8,603 bases of DNA from Gemmatimonadota bacterium (GTDB taxonomy: Bacteria > Gemmatimonadota > Gemmatimonadetes > Gemmatimonadales > GWC2-71-9). Below the pieces are notes generated by a model. The model saw only the letters and a program-made list of their open reading frames with translations. It was not told where the DNA came from and searched no databases. The position numbers and the translations under genes were made by a program. Positions 1 through 6,752 of the stretch are shown in pieces (the stretch's first letter is position 1; each line of letters opens with the position of its first letter). The stretch covers positions 1-8,603 of the forward strand of contig QHTP01000139.1 in assembly GCA_003220855.1 (NCBI GenBank). Reading direction: 5' to 3'.

Positions 1-1982
1 GGGCCTGGGGGCTCGGGGAGCCGGGTTTCTCGAACGGCGCCGCGTACGTCGACTTGAACAATGCGGGCGCGCTCGACCTCGTGGTCAACCGGCTCGACGC
101 CCCCGCTGCGATTTACCGCAACCGCGCGCGTGACCTGACGGGGAACCACTATCTGCAGGTGGTGCTGCGGGGCACCGGGGCGAATACCGCCGGCATCGGG
201 GCGAAGGTCGTCGTCAAGCAGGGCGCCAGGGTGCAGATGCTGGAGCAGTTCCCGACGCGCGGGTTCCAGTCATCGGTCGATCCGCGTTTGCATTTTGGGT
301 TGGGAGCATCCACACGAATCGACTCGCTGCTCGTGACCTGGCCGGATCGTCGCACCCAGGTGCTGACCGATGTCGCGGTCGATCGCACGCTAACGCTCTC
401 CCAGCGGGACGCTACTCAGGCGGGGGTGGGGGGCGCCGCGACGGCGGGTGCCCGCTGGGCTGCCGGAGCGGCGCCCCCCACGCCCGCCCCTTTCACCGAC
501 GTCACTGATCGAGTCGGCATCGACTTCAAGCACCGCGAGAACGCCTTCTACGACTTCCACCGCGAGCCGTTGATCCCGCACCTGCTCTCGGCCGAGGGGC
601 CCGCGCTCGCCGTCGGCGACGTGGACGGCGACGGGTTGGACGACATCTACGTGGGCGGGGCCAAGTGGCAGGCCGGACGGCTCTTTCTGCAGCAGCGGGA
701 CGGGACGTTCCGAACGAGCGCGGCGCTGGAGCGCGTGTTCCAGGCGGACAGTCTGAGCGAGGACGTCGACGCGGTGTTGTTCGATGCCAACGGCGACGGG
801 CGGCCCGACCTGTACGTCGTGAGCGGCGGCAACGAGTTCTGGGGAGACGACCCAGCGCTCCAAGACCGCCTGTACGTGAACGACGGCCACGGTCGGTTCC
901 ACCGCGACACGCTGGCGCTGCCGCGGTTCTCGGAAAGCGGGTCGTGCGTCGTGCCGGGTGACTTCAACGGCGACGGCCATCTCGATCTGTTCGTGGGACG
1001 CCGGGCCGTGGCCCGCCGCTACGGCATGACGCCGCGCAGCTACCTGCTCGAGAACGACGGGACCGGGCACTTTCGTGACGTGACGCTCGAGAAAGCCCCC
1101 GGCCTCGCCGAGGTCGGGATGGTCACCGCGGCCGCGTGGGTCGATTACGACCACGACGGCAAGCTCGACCTGATCGTCACCGGCGAGTGGATGCCGATTC
1201 GCGTCTTTCACAACGAGAATGGCCGGCTGGTCGACCGGACGGCCGAGGCCGGGCTCAAGGGAACGGAAGGGTGGTGGAACAGCGTCACCGTGGCGGACCT
1301 GAACGGGGGCGGGCGCCCGGACCTGGTGCTCGGCAACCTCGGGCTCAACTCCTATCTCCGGGGGTCGCCGGCGGACCCCGCGCGGATGTACGTGGCCGAC
1401 TTCGGGCACAACGGCACACTGGAGCAGGTGCTCACGGTCTACAAACACGGCGTGAGTTACCCGGTGGCCGGGCGAGACGAGCTGCTGAGTGTCGTCCCCA
1501 CCCTGCGGAACCGGTTCCCGACATACACCTCGTTCGGCGCCAGCCGCATCGAGGACGTGTTCACCGCCGCGGAGCTCGGCCAGGCAACCGTGCGAGGGGC
1601 CCGCGTGTTCGCGAGCTCGGTGGCGCTCAACAACGGCAACGGCACCTTCACGCTCGTGCCGCTTCCCGTGGAGGCCCAGTTCGCTCCGATCCGTGCCGCG
1701 CTGGCGGAAGATTTCGACGGCGACGGGCGGACCGATCTCCTCGTTGCCGGGAACGATTACGGGTTTCCGCCCGCGCTCGGCCGCCTCGACGCCAGCTACG
1801 GCCTCCTGTTGCGCGGGACGGGAGACGGCCAGTTCAAGGCGGTCGATCCGGAGCGCAGCGGCATCGTGATCGACGGGCAGGTGCGCCACATGCGGTGGCT
1901 GCGGCGAGCGGACGGCAGCCGAGTGATCGTCGCAGCGCGAAACAACGACCAGCTTCAGGTGCTCCGTCCGCCGCGTCCTTGA
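1..1982 (+). CDS. FG-GAP/VCBS repeat protein with ASPIC/UnbV domain (5'-truncated)
   Basis: The reading frame is open to the left edge (first full codon at 3), and the residues before the TTG at 54 already read as an FG-GAP repeat (AYVDLNNAGALDLVVN). The TTG is therefore not the start, and the N-terminal part lies outside the window. An ASPIC/UnbV domain follows at about nt 141-400 (IGAKV, GFQSSVDPRLHFGLG, VTWPDRRTQVL). A Gly/Ala/Pro-rich linker comes next (about 415-490), then a second set of FG-GAP repeats. Their calcium-binding-type loops begin at nt 618 (DVDGDG), 783 (DANGDG), 960 (DFNGDG), 1143 (DYDHDG), 1296 (DLNGGG) and 1710 (DFDGDG). The fifth loop has lost an acidic residue. Such repeats usually form an extracytoplasmic beta-propeller. 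Proteins of this architecture, often listed as CRTAC1-like or VCBS proteins, recur beside SusC/SusD pairs, but their function is not known. It ends 65 bp before the SusC-like gene on the same strand, so it may be co-transcribed with it. Confidence 0.9.
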   Translation, partial: AWGLGEPGFSNGAAYVDLNNAGALDLVVNRLDAPAAIYRNRARDLTGNHYLQVVLRGTGANTAGIGAKVVVKQGARVQMLEQFPTRGFQSSVDPRLHFGLGASTRIDSLLVTWPDRRTQVLTDVAVDRTLTLSQRDATQAGVGGAATAGARWAAGAAPPTPAPFTDVTDRVGIDFKHRENAFYDFHREPLIPHLLSAEGPALAVGDVDGDGLDDIYVGGAKWQAGRLFLQQRDGTFRTSAALERVFQADSLSEDVDAVLFDANGDGRPDLYVVSGGNEFWGDDPALQDRLYVNDGHGRFHRDTLALPRFSESGSCVVPGDFNGDGHLDLFVGRRAVARRYGMTPRSYLLENDGTGHFRDVTLEKAPGLAEVGMVTAAAWVDYDHDGKLDLIVTGEWMPIRVFHNENGRLVDRTAEAGLKGTEGWWNSVTVADLNGGGRPDLVLGNLGLNSYLRGSPADPARMYVADFGHNGTLEQVLTVYKHGVSYPVAGRDELLSVVPTLRNRFPTYTSFGASRIEDVFTAAELGQATVRGARVFASSVALNNGNGTFTLVPLPVEAQFAPIRAALAEDFDGDGRTDLLVAGNDYGFPPALGRLDASYGLLLRGTGDGQFKAVDPERSGIVIDGQVRHMRWLRRADGSRVIVAARNNDQLQVLRPPRP

Positions 1983-2006
1983 CAACTGCACGTGGAGAGG
2001 AAGAAT
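1979..2006 (+). promoter_or_regulatory. Candidate sigma70-type promoter before the SusC-like gene
   Basis: A perfect TTGACA at 1979-1984 overlaps the stop codon of the upstream gene. After a 16-bp spacer comes AAGAAT at 2001-2006, which matches TATAAT at four of six positions. A transcript would start near 2013, leaving a leader of about 35 nt before the ATG at 2048. This would let the SusC-SusD-amylase genes be transcribed independently of the FG-GAP gene. The -10 match is only moderate and promoter consensus in this phylum is assumed, so this is a candidate only. Confidence 0.35.
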
Positions 2007-2016
2007 GGTTCACGTG
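1989..2016 (+). repeat. Paired CACGTG palindromes, possible operator
   Basis: The 6-bp palindrome CACGTG occurs at 1989-1994 and again at 2011-2016. The two copies are 22 bp apart centre to centre, about two helical turns, so they lie on the same DNA face. One lies in the spacer of the candidate promoter and the other near its predicted transcription start, where a bound repressor would block transcription. The hexamer also occurs inside coding sequence at 2801 and 3476, so it is not unique. What is notable is two copies within a 65-bp gap. No binding protein is visible in the window. Confidence 0.25.
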
Positions 2017-2035
2017 TGAGCGACACCTTCAGCGT

Positions 2036-2042
2036 GAGAGGA
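2036..2042 (+). promoter_or_regulatory. Ribosome binding site fixing the start of the SusC-like gene
   Basis: The purine-rich GAGAGGA lies 5 nt before the ATG at 2048. It decides the start: the same frame is open for a further 912 nt upstream, but that part overlaps the FG-GAP gene and has the Arg/Pro-rich composition of a shadow frame. The protein from 2048 begins directly with a signal peptide. Confidence 0.7.
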
Positions 2043-2047
2043 CGCGT

Positions 2048-5000
2048 ATGAGACGAGTAGCGTGCGTGATTGGTGCGCTGCTGGTGGGGCTAGGGGCAGC
2101 GCGGCTGGGGGCACAGCAGCCTACCGGCACGGTCCGCGGGCGCGTCACCAACGCCGCCACGCAACAGCCACTCGCGGGTGTCTCGGTCACGGTCGGGAGG
2201 CGCGCCGGGGTGACCCGGGCGGACGGTGGCTACGTGCTGACCGACGTTCCCGCGGGTTCGGACACAGTGCGCGCGCGGCTGATCGGTTACGCGCCGGCGA
2301 CGCAGGCGGTCACGGTGACGAGTGGTGATACGGTCACCGTGGACCTCGCGATGACGGCCCGGGCGGTCAACCTGGCGTCGGTGGTGGTGGTCGGCTACGG
2401 GCAGCAGCGCGCGGGCGACGTAACCACGTCGGTGACGCAGGTCGCCTCGAAGGACTTCAACACCGGGCCGATCGTCACGCCCCAGAGCCTGATCGAGAAC
2501 AAGATCGCGGGCGTCCAAGTCATCGATAACAACCAGCCGGGCGGCGGCATCTCGATCCGCGTGCGCGGCCAGGCTTCCTACACGGCTGGGAGCGAGCCGC
2601 TGTACGTCGTGGACGGTGTGCCCCTCGGCACCGGCTCGGGCGGCGGGATTTCGACCGGCAACGATGCGCTGAACTATCTCAACCCGAACGACATCGCGAG
2701 CATCACCGTCCTGAAGGACGCGGCGTCCGCCTCGATCTACGGCACCAACGCGTCGAACGGCGTGGTCCTGATCACCACGAAGACCGGTGCCGGCCGGCCG
2801 CACGTGGAGTACGGCGGCAGCTTCTCCTCTTCGTCGGTCACCCGGCTCACGTCGATGCTGACGGCTGCGCAGTTTCGCACGGCGGTCACCCAGCACGACT
2901 CGACGGCGCTTCCCCAGCTCGGTAACGCCAACACCGACTGGTTCAGCCTGGTCGACCGAACCGCGATGGGGCAGCAGCACAACGTTTCATTCGCGGGCGC
3001 CGGCCTGACCAACGACTACCGGGTTTCGGTCGGCTACAACGACCAGCAGGGTATTCTCCAGGGCAACTCCACGCAGCAGGTCCAGCTGCGCCTCAACTAC
3101 GGCCAGCGGTTCTACAACGACCGGCTGACTGTGCGAGCGAATGTCGGTGGCTCGCGATCCTACGATCAGTTCACGCCCGGCGGCGTCCTCTACAACGCTG
3201 CGCAGATGGGGCCGACGCAGCCCATCTACGATACGAGCAGCACCGGTCTCATGAGTCCGTTCGGTCCAGTGCCCAGCACCGGATACTATAACTGGCCGGG
3301 GAACAGCCTAACGTCCCCCGACAATCCCCTTGAGGTCCTGAACACCGCGATCGATCACGCCACGACGTACCGGAGCGTGGGCAACGTAACGGCCAAATAC
3401 GACTTCTCGCAGCTGACGTCGCTGAGCGGCCTCACCGGCACGGTAGACCTCGGGTACGACGTGACCTCCGGCGATCACGTGACGTTCTATCCCAACAACA
3501 TCCATCTCGTGACGAAGAACGGCACATGGGGCAGCTTCAACGAGTCGCAGCCGCAGCAGGTGAACACCGTGCTCGACATGTACCTGAACTATCAGCCGCC
3601 GGCGAAGCTAGGCCCGGGCACGATCGACTTCACGGGCGGCTACTCGTACTCGCAGTCGCACGGCCGGTTCCCCAGCTTCGGCGAGACCCAGATCGAGACG
3701 AACGCGCTGACCGACGCCGGGATCCCCCAGTCGAACACGCAACAGACTCCGTCGCTCGACGTCGAGGACGCGAAGCTGATCTCATTCTTCGGCCGCGCCG
3801 GGTACAACATCGACGAGCGCTACCTGTTCTCGGCGAGTCTGCGGCGCGATGCCTCGTCGCGCTTCGGGCCGGGGCGCCAATGGGGGAACTTCCCGTCGGT
3901 GTCGGCGGGATGGCGCATCTCGCAGGAGCCGTTCATGAGCGGCATCAGCGCCATCTCGGACCTGAAGCTCCGCATCTCGTGGGGGAAGACCGGGAACCAG
4001 GCGTTCGGGAACTATCTCTACGTCCCCACCTACCAGGCGTGCAACGCGACGGCGCAGTACTTGTTCGGCGGCCAATTCATCTGCCCGTTCCGGCCGACCT
4101 CGGTCGATCAGAATATCCACTGGGAATCCACGTCCGCCTGGGACGTCGGCGCCGACTTTTCACTCTTCGGGCAGCGGCTCTCCGGAGCGCTCGACTGGTA
4201 CCGCAAGAACACCAGCGACCTGCTGTTCGACGTTCCCATCGATCCGGCGTCCAATCTTTCGAACCACGTCGTCACCAACATCGGGAGCATTCGGAACACG
4301 GGTTTCGACCTCGCTCTCAACGGCAACATCGTGAACGCGGCCACGCCCGGCGCGTTCTCCTGGTCGACGAGCCTCAACACTTCGTACAACCACAATGAGG
4401 TCGTGTCGATCAATCCCAATGCGGCCGGGACAGGCACGCTGGTGCTCACCGGCGGCATCGCGGGTGGCGTGGGGAGCACCGTTCAGGTGCTCGAGCCTGG
4501 CCAGCCGATCTACTCCTTCTACACTTGTCAGCAGGTATACTCGGGTGGGAAGCCAGTCGAAGGGACGTACGTGGGCATCGCGGGCAGGGACACTACCGTC
4601 TGTCAGCGCGGGCTGAACGCCCGCGCGTCACACGATCCGGCACCGCACTGGATCTTTGGCCTGACGTCGAACATGACGTGGCACCGCTTCGATTTGAGCT
4701 TCACCTTGCGGTCGTGGCTGGGGAACTACATCTATAACAACGTCGCGTCGAACCTCGGCAATTACAACCAACTCTCGGCCGGCACGTCGCCCTACAACCT
4801 GAGCAGCTCGGTGTTGCAGACCGGGTTCACCCAGCAGCAGCTCTTGTCCGATTACTACGTCGAGAACGGCTCGTTCTTGCGAATGGATAACCTCACCCTC
4901 GGGTACTCGTTTCCCTGGGGTGGGCAGCAGCTCCGGCTTTATGCCGTTGTCCAGAATGCGTTTACCATCACGGGCTACAGCGGGGTGGACCCGACGGCTA

Positions 5001-5098
5001 CCGTGAACCCGGGCACACCCTTCGCAGCGTTTGGCATCGACAACAACATCTACCCGCGCGCGCGTACATTTACGAGCGGGTTGAGCGTTCAGTTCTAG
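2048..5098 (+). CDS. SusC/RagA-type TonB-dependent outer-membrane transporter
   Basis: This 1016-residue protein is an outer-membrane channel that imports oligosaccharides bound by its SusD partner, driven by TonB. Residues 1-22 form a signal peptide (MRR, hydrophobic core, LGA before QQ). A carboxypeptidase-regulatory-like beta-sandwich follows at about 27-105 (GTVRGRVTNAATQQPLAGVSV). The TonB-box-like segment SVVVVGYGQQ is at 111-120. The plug is at about 125-247, with the family signatures IRVRG (170-174), LYVVDGVP (185-192), and VLKDAASASIYG plus NGVVLITTKTG (221-247). The rest is a beta-barrel ending in the typical YPRARTFTSGLSVQF with a terminal Phe. There is no STN signalling domain before the carboxypeptidase-like domain, so regulation through an anti-sigma factor is unlikely. 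The SusD-like gene starts 13 nt downstream. Two Cys pairs in barrel loops are unusual (YQAC...FIC and FYTC...TVC). Substrate assignment to starch rests on the amylase neighbour. Confidence 0.95.
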   Translation: MRRVACVIGALLVGLGAARLGAQQPTGTVRGRVTNAATQQPLAGVSVTVGRRAGVTRADGGYVLTDVPAGSDTVRARLIGYAPATQAVTVTSGDTVTVDLAMTARAVNLASVVVVGYGQQRAGDVTTSVTQVASKDFNTGPIVTPQSLIENKIAGVQVIDNNQPGGGISIRVRGQASYTAGSEPLYVVDGVPLGTGSGGGISTGNDALNYLNPNDIASITVLKDAASASIYGTNASNGVVLITTKTGAGRPHVEYGGSFSSSSVTRLTSMLTAAQFRTAVTQHDSTALPQLGNANTDWFSLVDRTAMGQQHNVSFAGAGLTNDYRVSVGYNDQQGILQGNSTQQVQLRLNYGQRFYNDRLTVRANVGGSRSYDQFTPGGVLYNAAQMGPTQPIYDTSSTGLMSPFGPVPSTGYYNWPGNSLTSPDNPLEVLNTAIDHATTYRSVGNVTAKYDFSQLTSLSGLTGTVDLGYDVTSGDHVTFYPNNIHLVTKNGTWGSFNESQPQQVNTVLDMYLNYQPPAKLGPGTIDFTGGYSYSQSHGRFPSFGETQIETNALTDAGIPQSNTQQTPSLDVEDAKLISFFGRAGYNIDERYLFSASLRRDASSRFGPGRQWGNFPSVSAGWRISQEPFMSGISAISDLKLRISWGKTGNQAFGNYLYVPTYQACNATAQYLFGGQFICPFRPTSVDQNIHWESTSAWDVGADFSLFGQRLSGALDWYRKNTSDLLFDVPIDPASNLSNHVVTNIGSIRNTGFDLALNGNIVNAATPGAFSWSTSLNTSYNHNEVVSINPNAAGTGTLVLTGGIAGGVGSTVQVLEPGQPIYSFYTCQQVYSGGKPVEGTYVGIAGRDTTVCQRGLNARASHDPAPHWIFGLTSNMTWHRFDLSFTLRSWLGNYIYNNVASNLGNYNQLSAGTSPYNLSSSVLQTGFTQQQLLSDYYVENGSFLRMDNLTLGYSFPWGGQQLRLYAVVQNAFTITGYSGVDPTATVNPGTPFAAFGIDNNIYPRARTFTSGLSVQF

Positions 5099-5104
5099 AG
5101 AGGG
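5098..5104 (+). promoter_or_regulatory. Ribosome binding site of the SusD-like gene
   Basis: GAGAGGG begins on the last base of the SusC-like stop codon (TAG, 5096-5098) and lies 7 nt before the ATG at 5112. It favours 5112 over the in-frame ATG at 5145, which has only a weak GAG upstream. Overlap with the stop codon suggests translational coupling. Confidence 0.65.
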
Positions 5105-5111
5105 CCCGAAT

Positions 5112-6752
5112 ATGACGGCGACCCATCCGACACCGAGCGTTCGCATGAGACTGAGCCTGAGGGCTGCCTGGAGCGCGGCTGTCGCGCTCGTCCTTGGCGT
5201 GGTGGCGTGCACCGATCCCACGGTCGCGCCGAAGAGCAGCGTCACCGGCGCCAACTTCTTCGGCGACCCCAGCTCGTACGTAGAGTTCCTGGCGAAGATC
5301 TACGCCGGCCTCGCGGTCGGCGGCCAAAACGGTGGCGACGGATCCACCGACATCACGGGGATTGACGGCGGCTTCTCGCAGTACCTGCGGCTCTATTGGG
5401 AGATGGAGGAGCTGCCGACCGACGAGGCGGTGATCGCCTGGGGCGATCAGACGCTGCCGGAGATGAACACGCAAGGCTGGACGGCGTCGAACACCTTCGT
5501 CAACGCGATGTATTATCGCGTCTACTTCCAGGTCGGGATGGCGAACGAGTTCCTGCGCCAGACCACCGACGCCCAGCTCGACGCGCGCGGCGTGAGCGCA
5601 TCGCTCAAGACCAAGATTCACACGTATCGCGCCGAGGCCCGTTTCCTGCGGGCGCTGGCGTACTGGCACGGGCTCGATTTCTTCGGCGGCATCCCGCTCG
5701 CCACGGAAACGGACGCGCTCGGCGCGACGCCACCGAAGCAGGTCACGCGCACGCAGCTCTACAACTACGTGGTGAGTGACCTCACGGCGATTCGCGATTC
5801 CCTGCCGCAGCCCGGCGCCGCTCCTGACGTCGCCACGTACGGTCGCGCGACCGGCCCCGCGGCGGACATGCTCCTCGCCGAGCTGTACTTGAACGCGGGA
5901 GTCTACACCGGCACTCCGAACTACGCGGGGGCGCTCAACGAGGCCTCGAACGTCATCAACTCCGGCCTCTACCGGCTCGCTCCCGTGTATCGCAACAACT
6001 TCACGGCCGACAACAACAACTCCCCCGAGCTCATCTTCGCGGTCGTGGAGGACGGGCTGCACACCCAGACCTACGGCTCTACAAACTTCATCATTCACGC
6101 CTCGTGCGGGAATCAGATGAACAACGCCGACTACGGCGTCGATGGTTGCTGGTGGGGGCTGCGGATGAAGCCATCGGCGTATGCCCTCTACCCCGCCGGC
6201 GATACGCGCGCTGCGAACGTATTCAAGACCGGACAGACTCAGGGCATTCCCTGCCTCGTGAACTGCTTCCCGAACGGCTACCCGAACCCGAAGTTCACGA
6301 ACAAGACCTCGAGTGGCGCGACCGGCTCGAACCCATCGTTCGCGGACACCGACTTCCCGATGTTCCGGCTCGGCGAGGCGTACCTGATCTACGTCGAGGC
6401 GCACTTGCGGGGCGGCGGCGGCACCGACCCGCTCGCGCTGCAGTACTTCAACCAGCTGCGCATCCGCGCTTACGGTAACTCGAATGCTGTGGACACGTCG
6501 ATTGCGCAAATCACGCTCGACACGCTGCTGGCGGAGCGCGGGCGCGAGCTGATGTGGGAGGCGCACCGCCGGACCGACCTCGTGCGGTACGGTCTCTTTA
6601 CGGGGTCAGGGTACATTTGGGCATGGAAGGGTGCGAACGCCTACGGCGGCGATTCCACCGGCACTGCGACCGACGGTCACCTGAACCTGTATCCAATTCC
6701 GGCGAACGAGTTGATCGCAAACCCGAACGTGAAGCAGAATCCGCAGTATTGA
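5112..6752 (+). CDS. SusD/RagB-family nutrient-binding outer-membrane lipoprotein
   Basis: This 546-residue protein is the surface glycan-binding lid that hands oligosaccharides to the SusC-like channel. It has a lipoprotein signal with lipobox VVAC and lipidated Cys33. Starting at M12 would give a more usual 22-residue signal, but the better ribosome site supports 5112. The N-terminal SusD-like half contains the helical segment RFLRALAYWHGLDFFGGIPL (from residue 177). The C-terminal SusD_RagB domain has FPMFRLGEAYLIYVEA (415-430), ERGRELMWEAHRRTDLVRYG and the terminal LYPIPANEL...NPQY (526-546), all family hallmarks. Four cysteines, 332, 346, 381 and 385, sit in the region around VDGCWWGLR, where relatives usually have Gly. 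They could form two disulfides, and Trp347/Trp348 are plausible sugar-stacking residues (inference). Its last 4 nt overlap the amylase start. Confidence 0.95.
   Translation: MTATHPTPSVRMRLSLRAAWSAAVALVLGVVACTDPTVAPKSSVTGANFFGDPSSYVEFLAKIYAGLAVGGQNGGDGSTDITGIDGGFSQYLRLYWEMEELPTDEAVIAWGDQTLPEMNTQGWTASNTFVNAMYYRVYFQVGMANEFLRQTTDAQLDARGVSASLKTKIHTYRAEARFLRALAYWHGLDFFGGIPLATETDALGATPPKQVTRTQLYNYVVSDLTAIRDSLPQPGAAPDVATYGRATGPAADMLLAELYLNAGVYTGTPNYAGALNEASNVINSGLYRLAPVYRNNFTADNNNSPELIFAVVEDGLHTQTYGSTNFIIHASCGNQMNNADYGVDGCWWGLRMKPSAYALYPAGDTRAANVFKTGQTQGIPCLVNCFPNGYPNPKFTNKTSSGATGSNPSFADTDFPMFRLGEAYLIYVEAHLRGGGGTDPLALQYFNQLRIRAYGNSNAVDTSIAQITLDTLLAERGRELMWEAHRRTDLVRYGLFTGSGYIWAWKGANAYGGDSTGTATDGHLNLYPIPANELIANPNVKQNPQY

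Noticed and set aside
54..62. TTG at 54 as the start of the FG-GAP gene
   Set aside because: The frame is open to the window edge and the residues before 54 complete an FG-GAP repeat, so the gene begins outside the window.
390..1991. Long minus-strand open frames (also at 5070-6566 and 6764-8284)
   Set aside because: Each lies antisense to a well-recognised gene. Their Arg/Val/Ala/His-rich translations are typical of the complement of GC-rich codons and show no recognisable domain.
1136..2047. A 304-residue N-terminal extension of the SusC-like protein
   Set aside because: It overlaps the FG-GAP gene in another frame, is Arg/Pro-rich like a shadow frame, and would bury the signal peptide that begins at 2048.
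3526..4398. Additional + strand open frames inside the SusC, SusD and amylase genes
   Set aside because: They are Arg-rich frame-shifted readings of confident coding sequence with no ribosome site or domain signal.
6554..6748. Upstream extension of the amylase frame inside the SusD-like gene
   Set aside because: It lies in an alternate frame of the SusD C-terminal coding sequence and would place about 65 residues before the lipoprotein signal.
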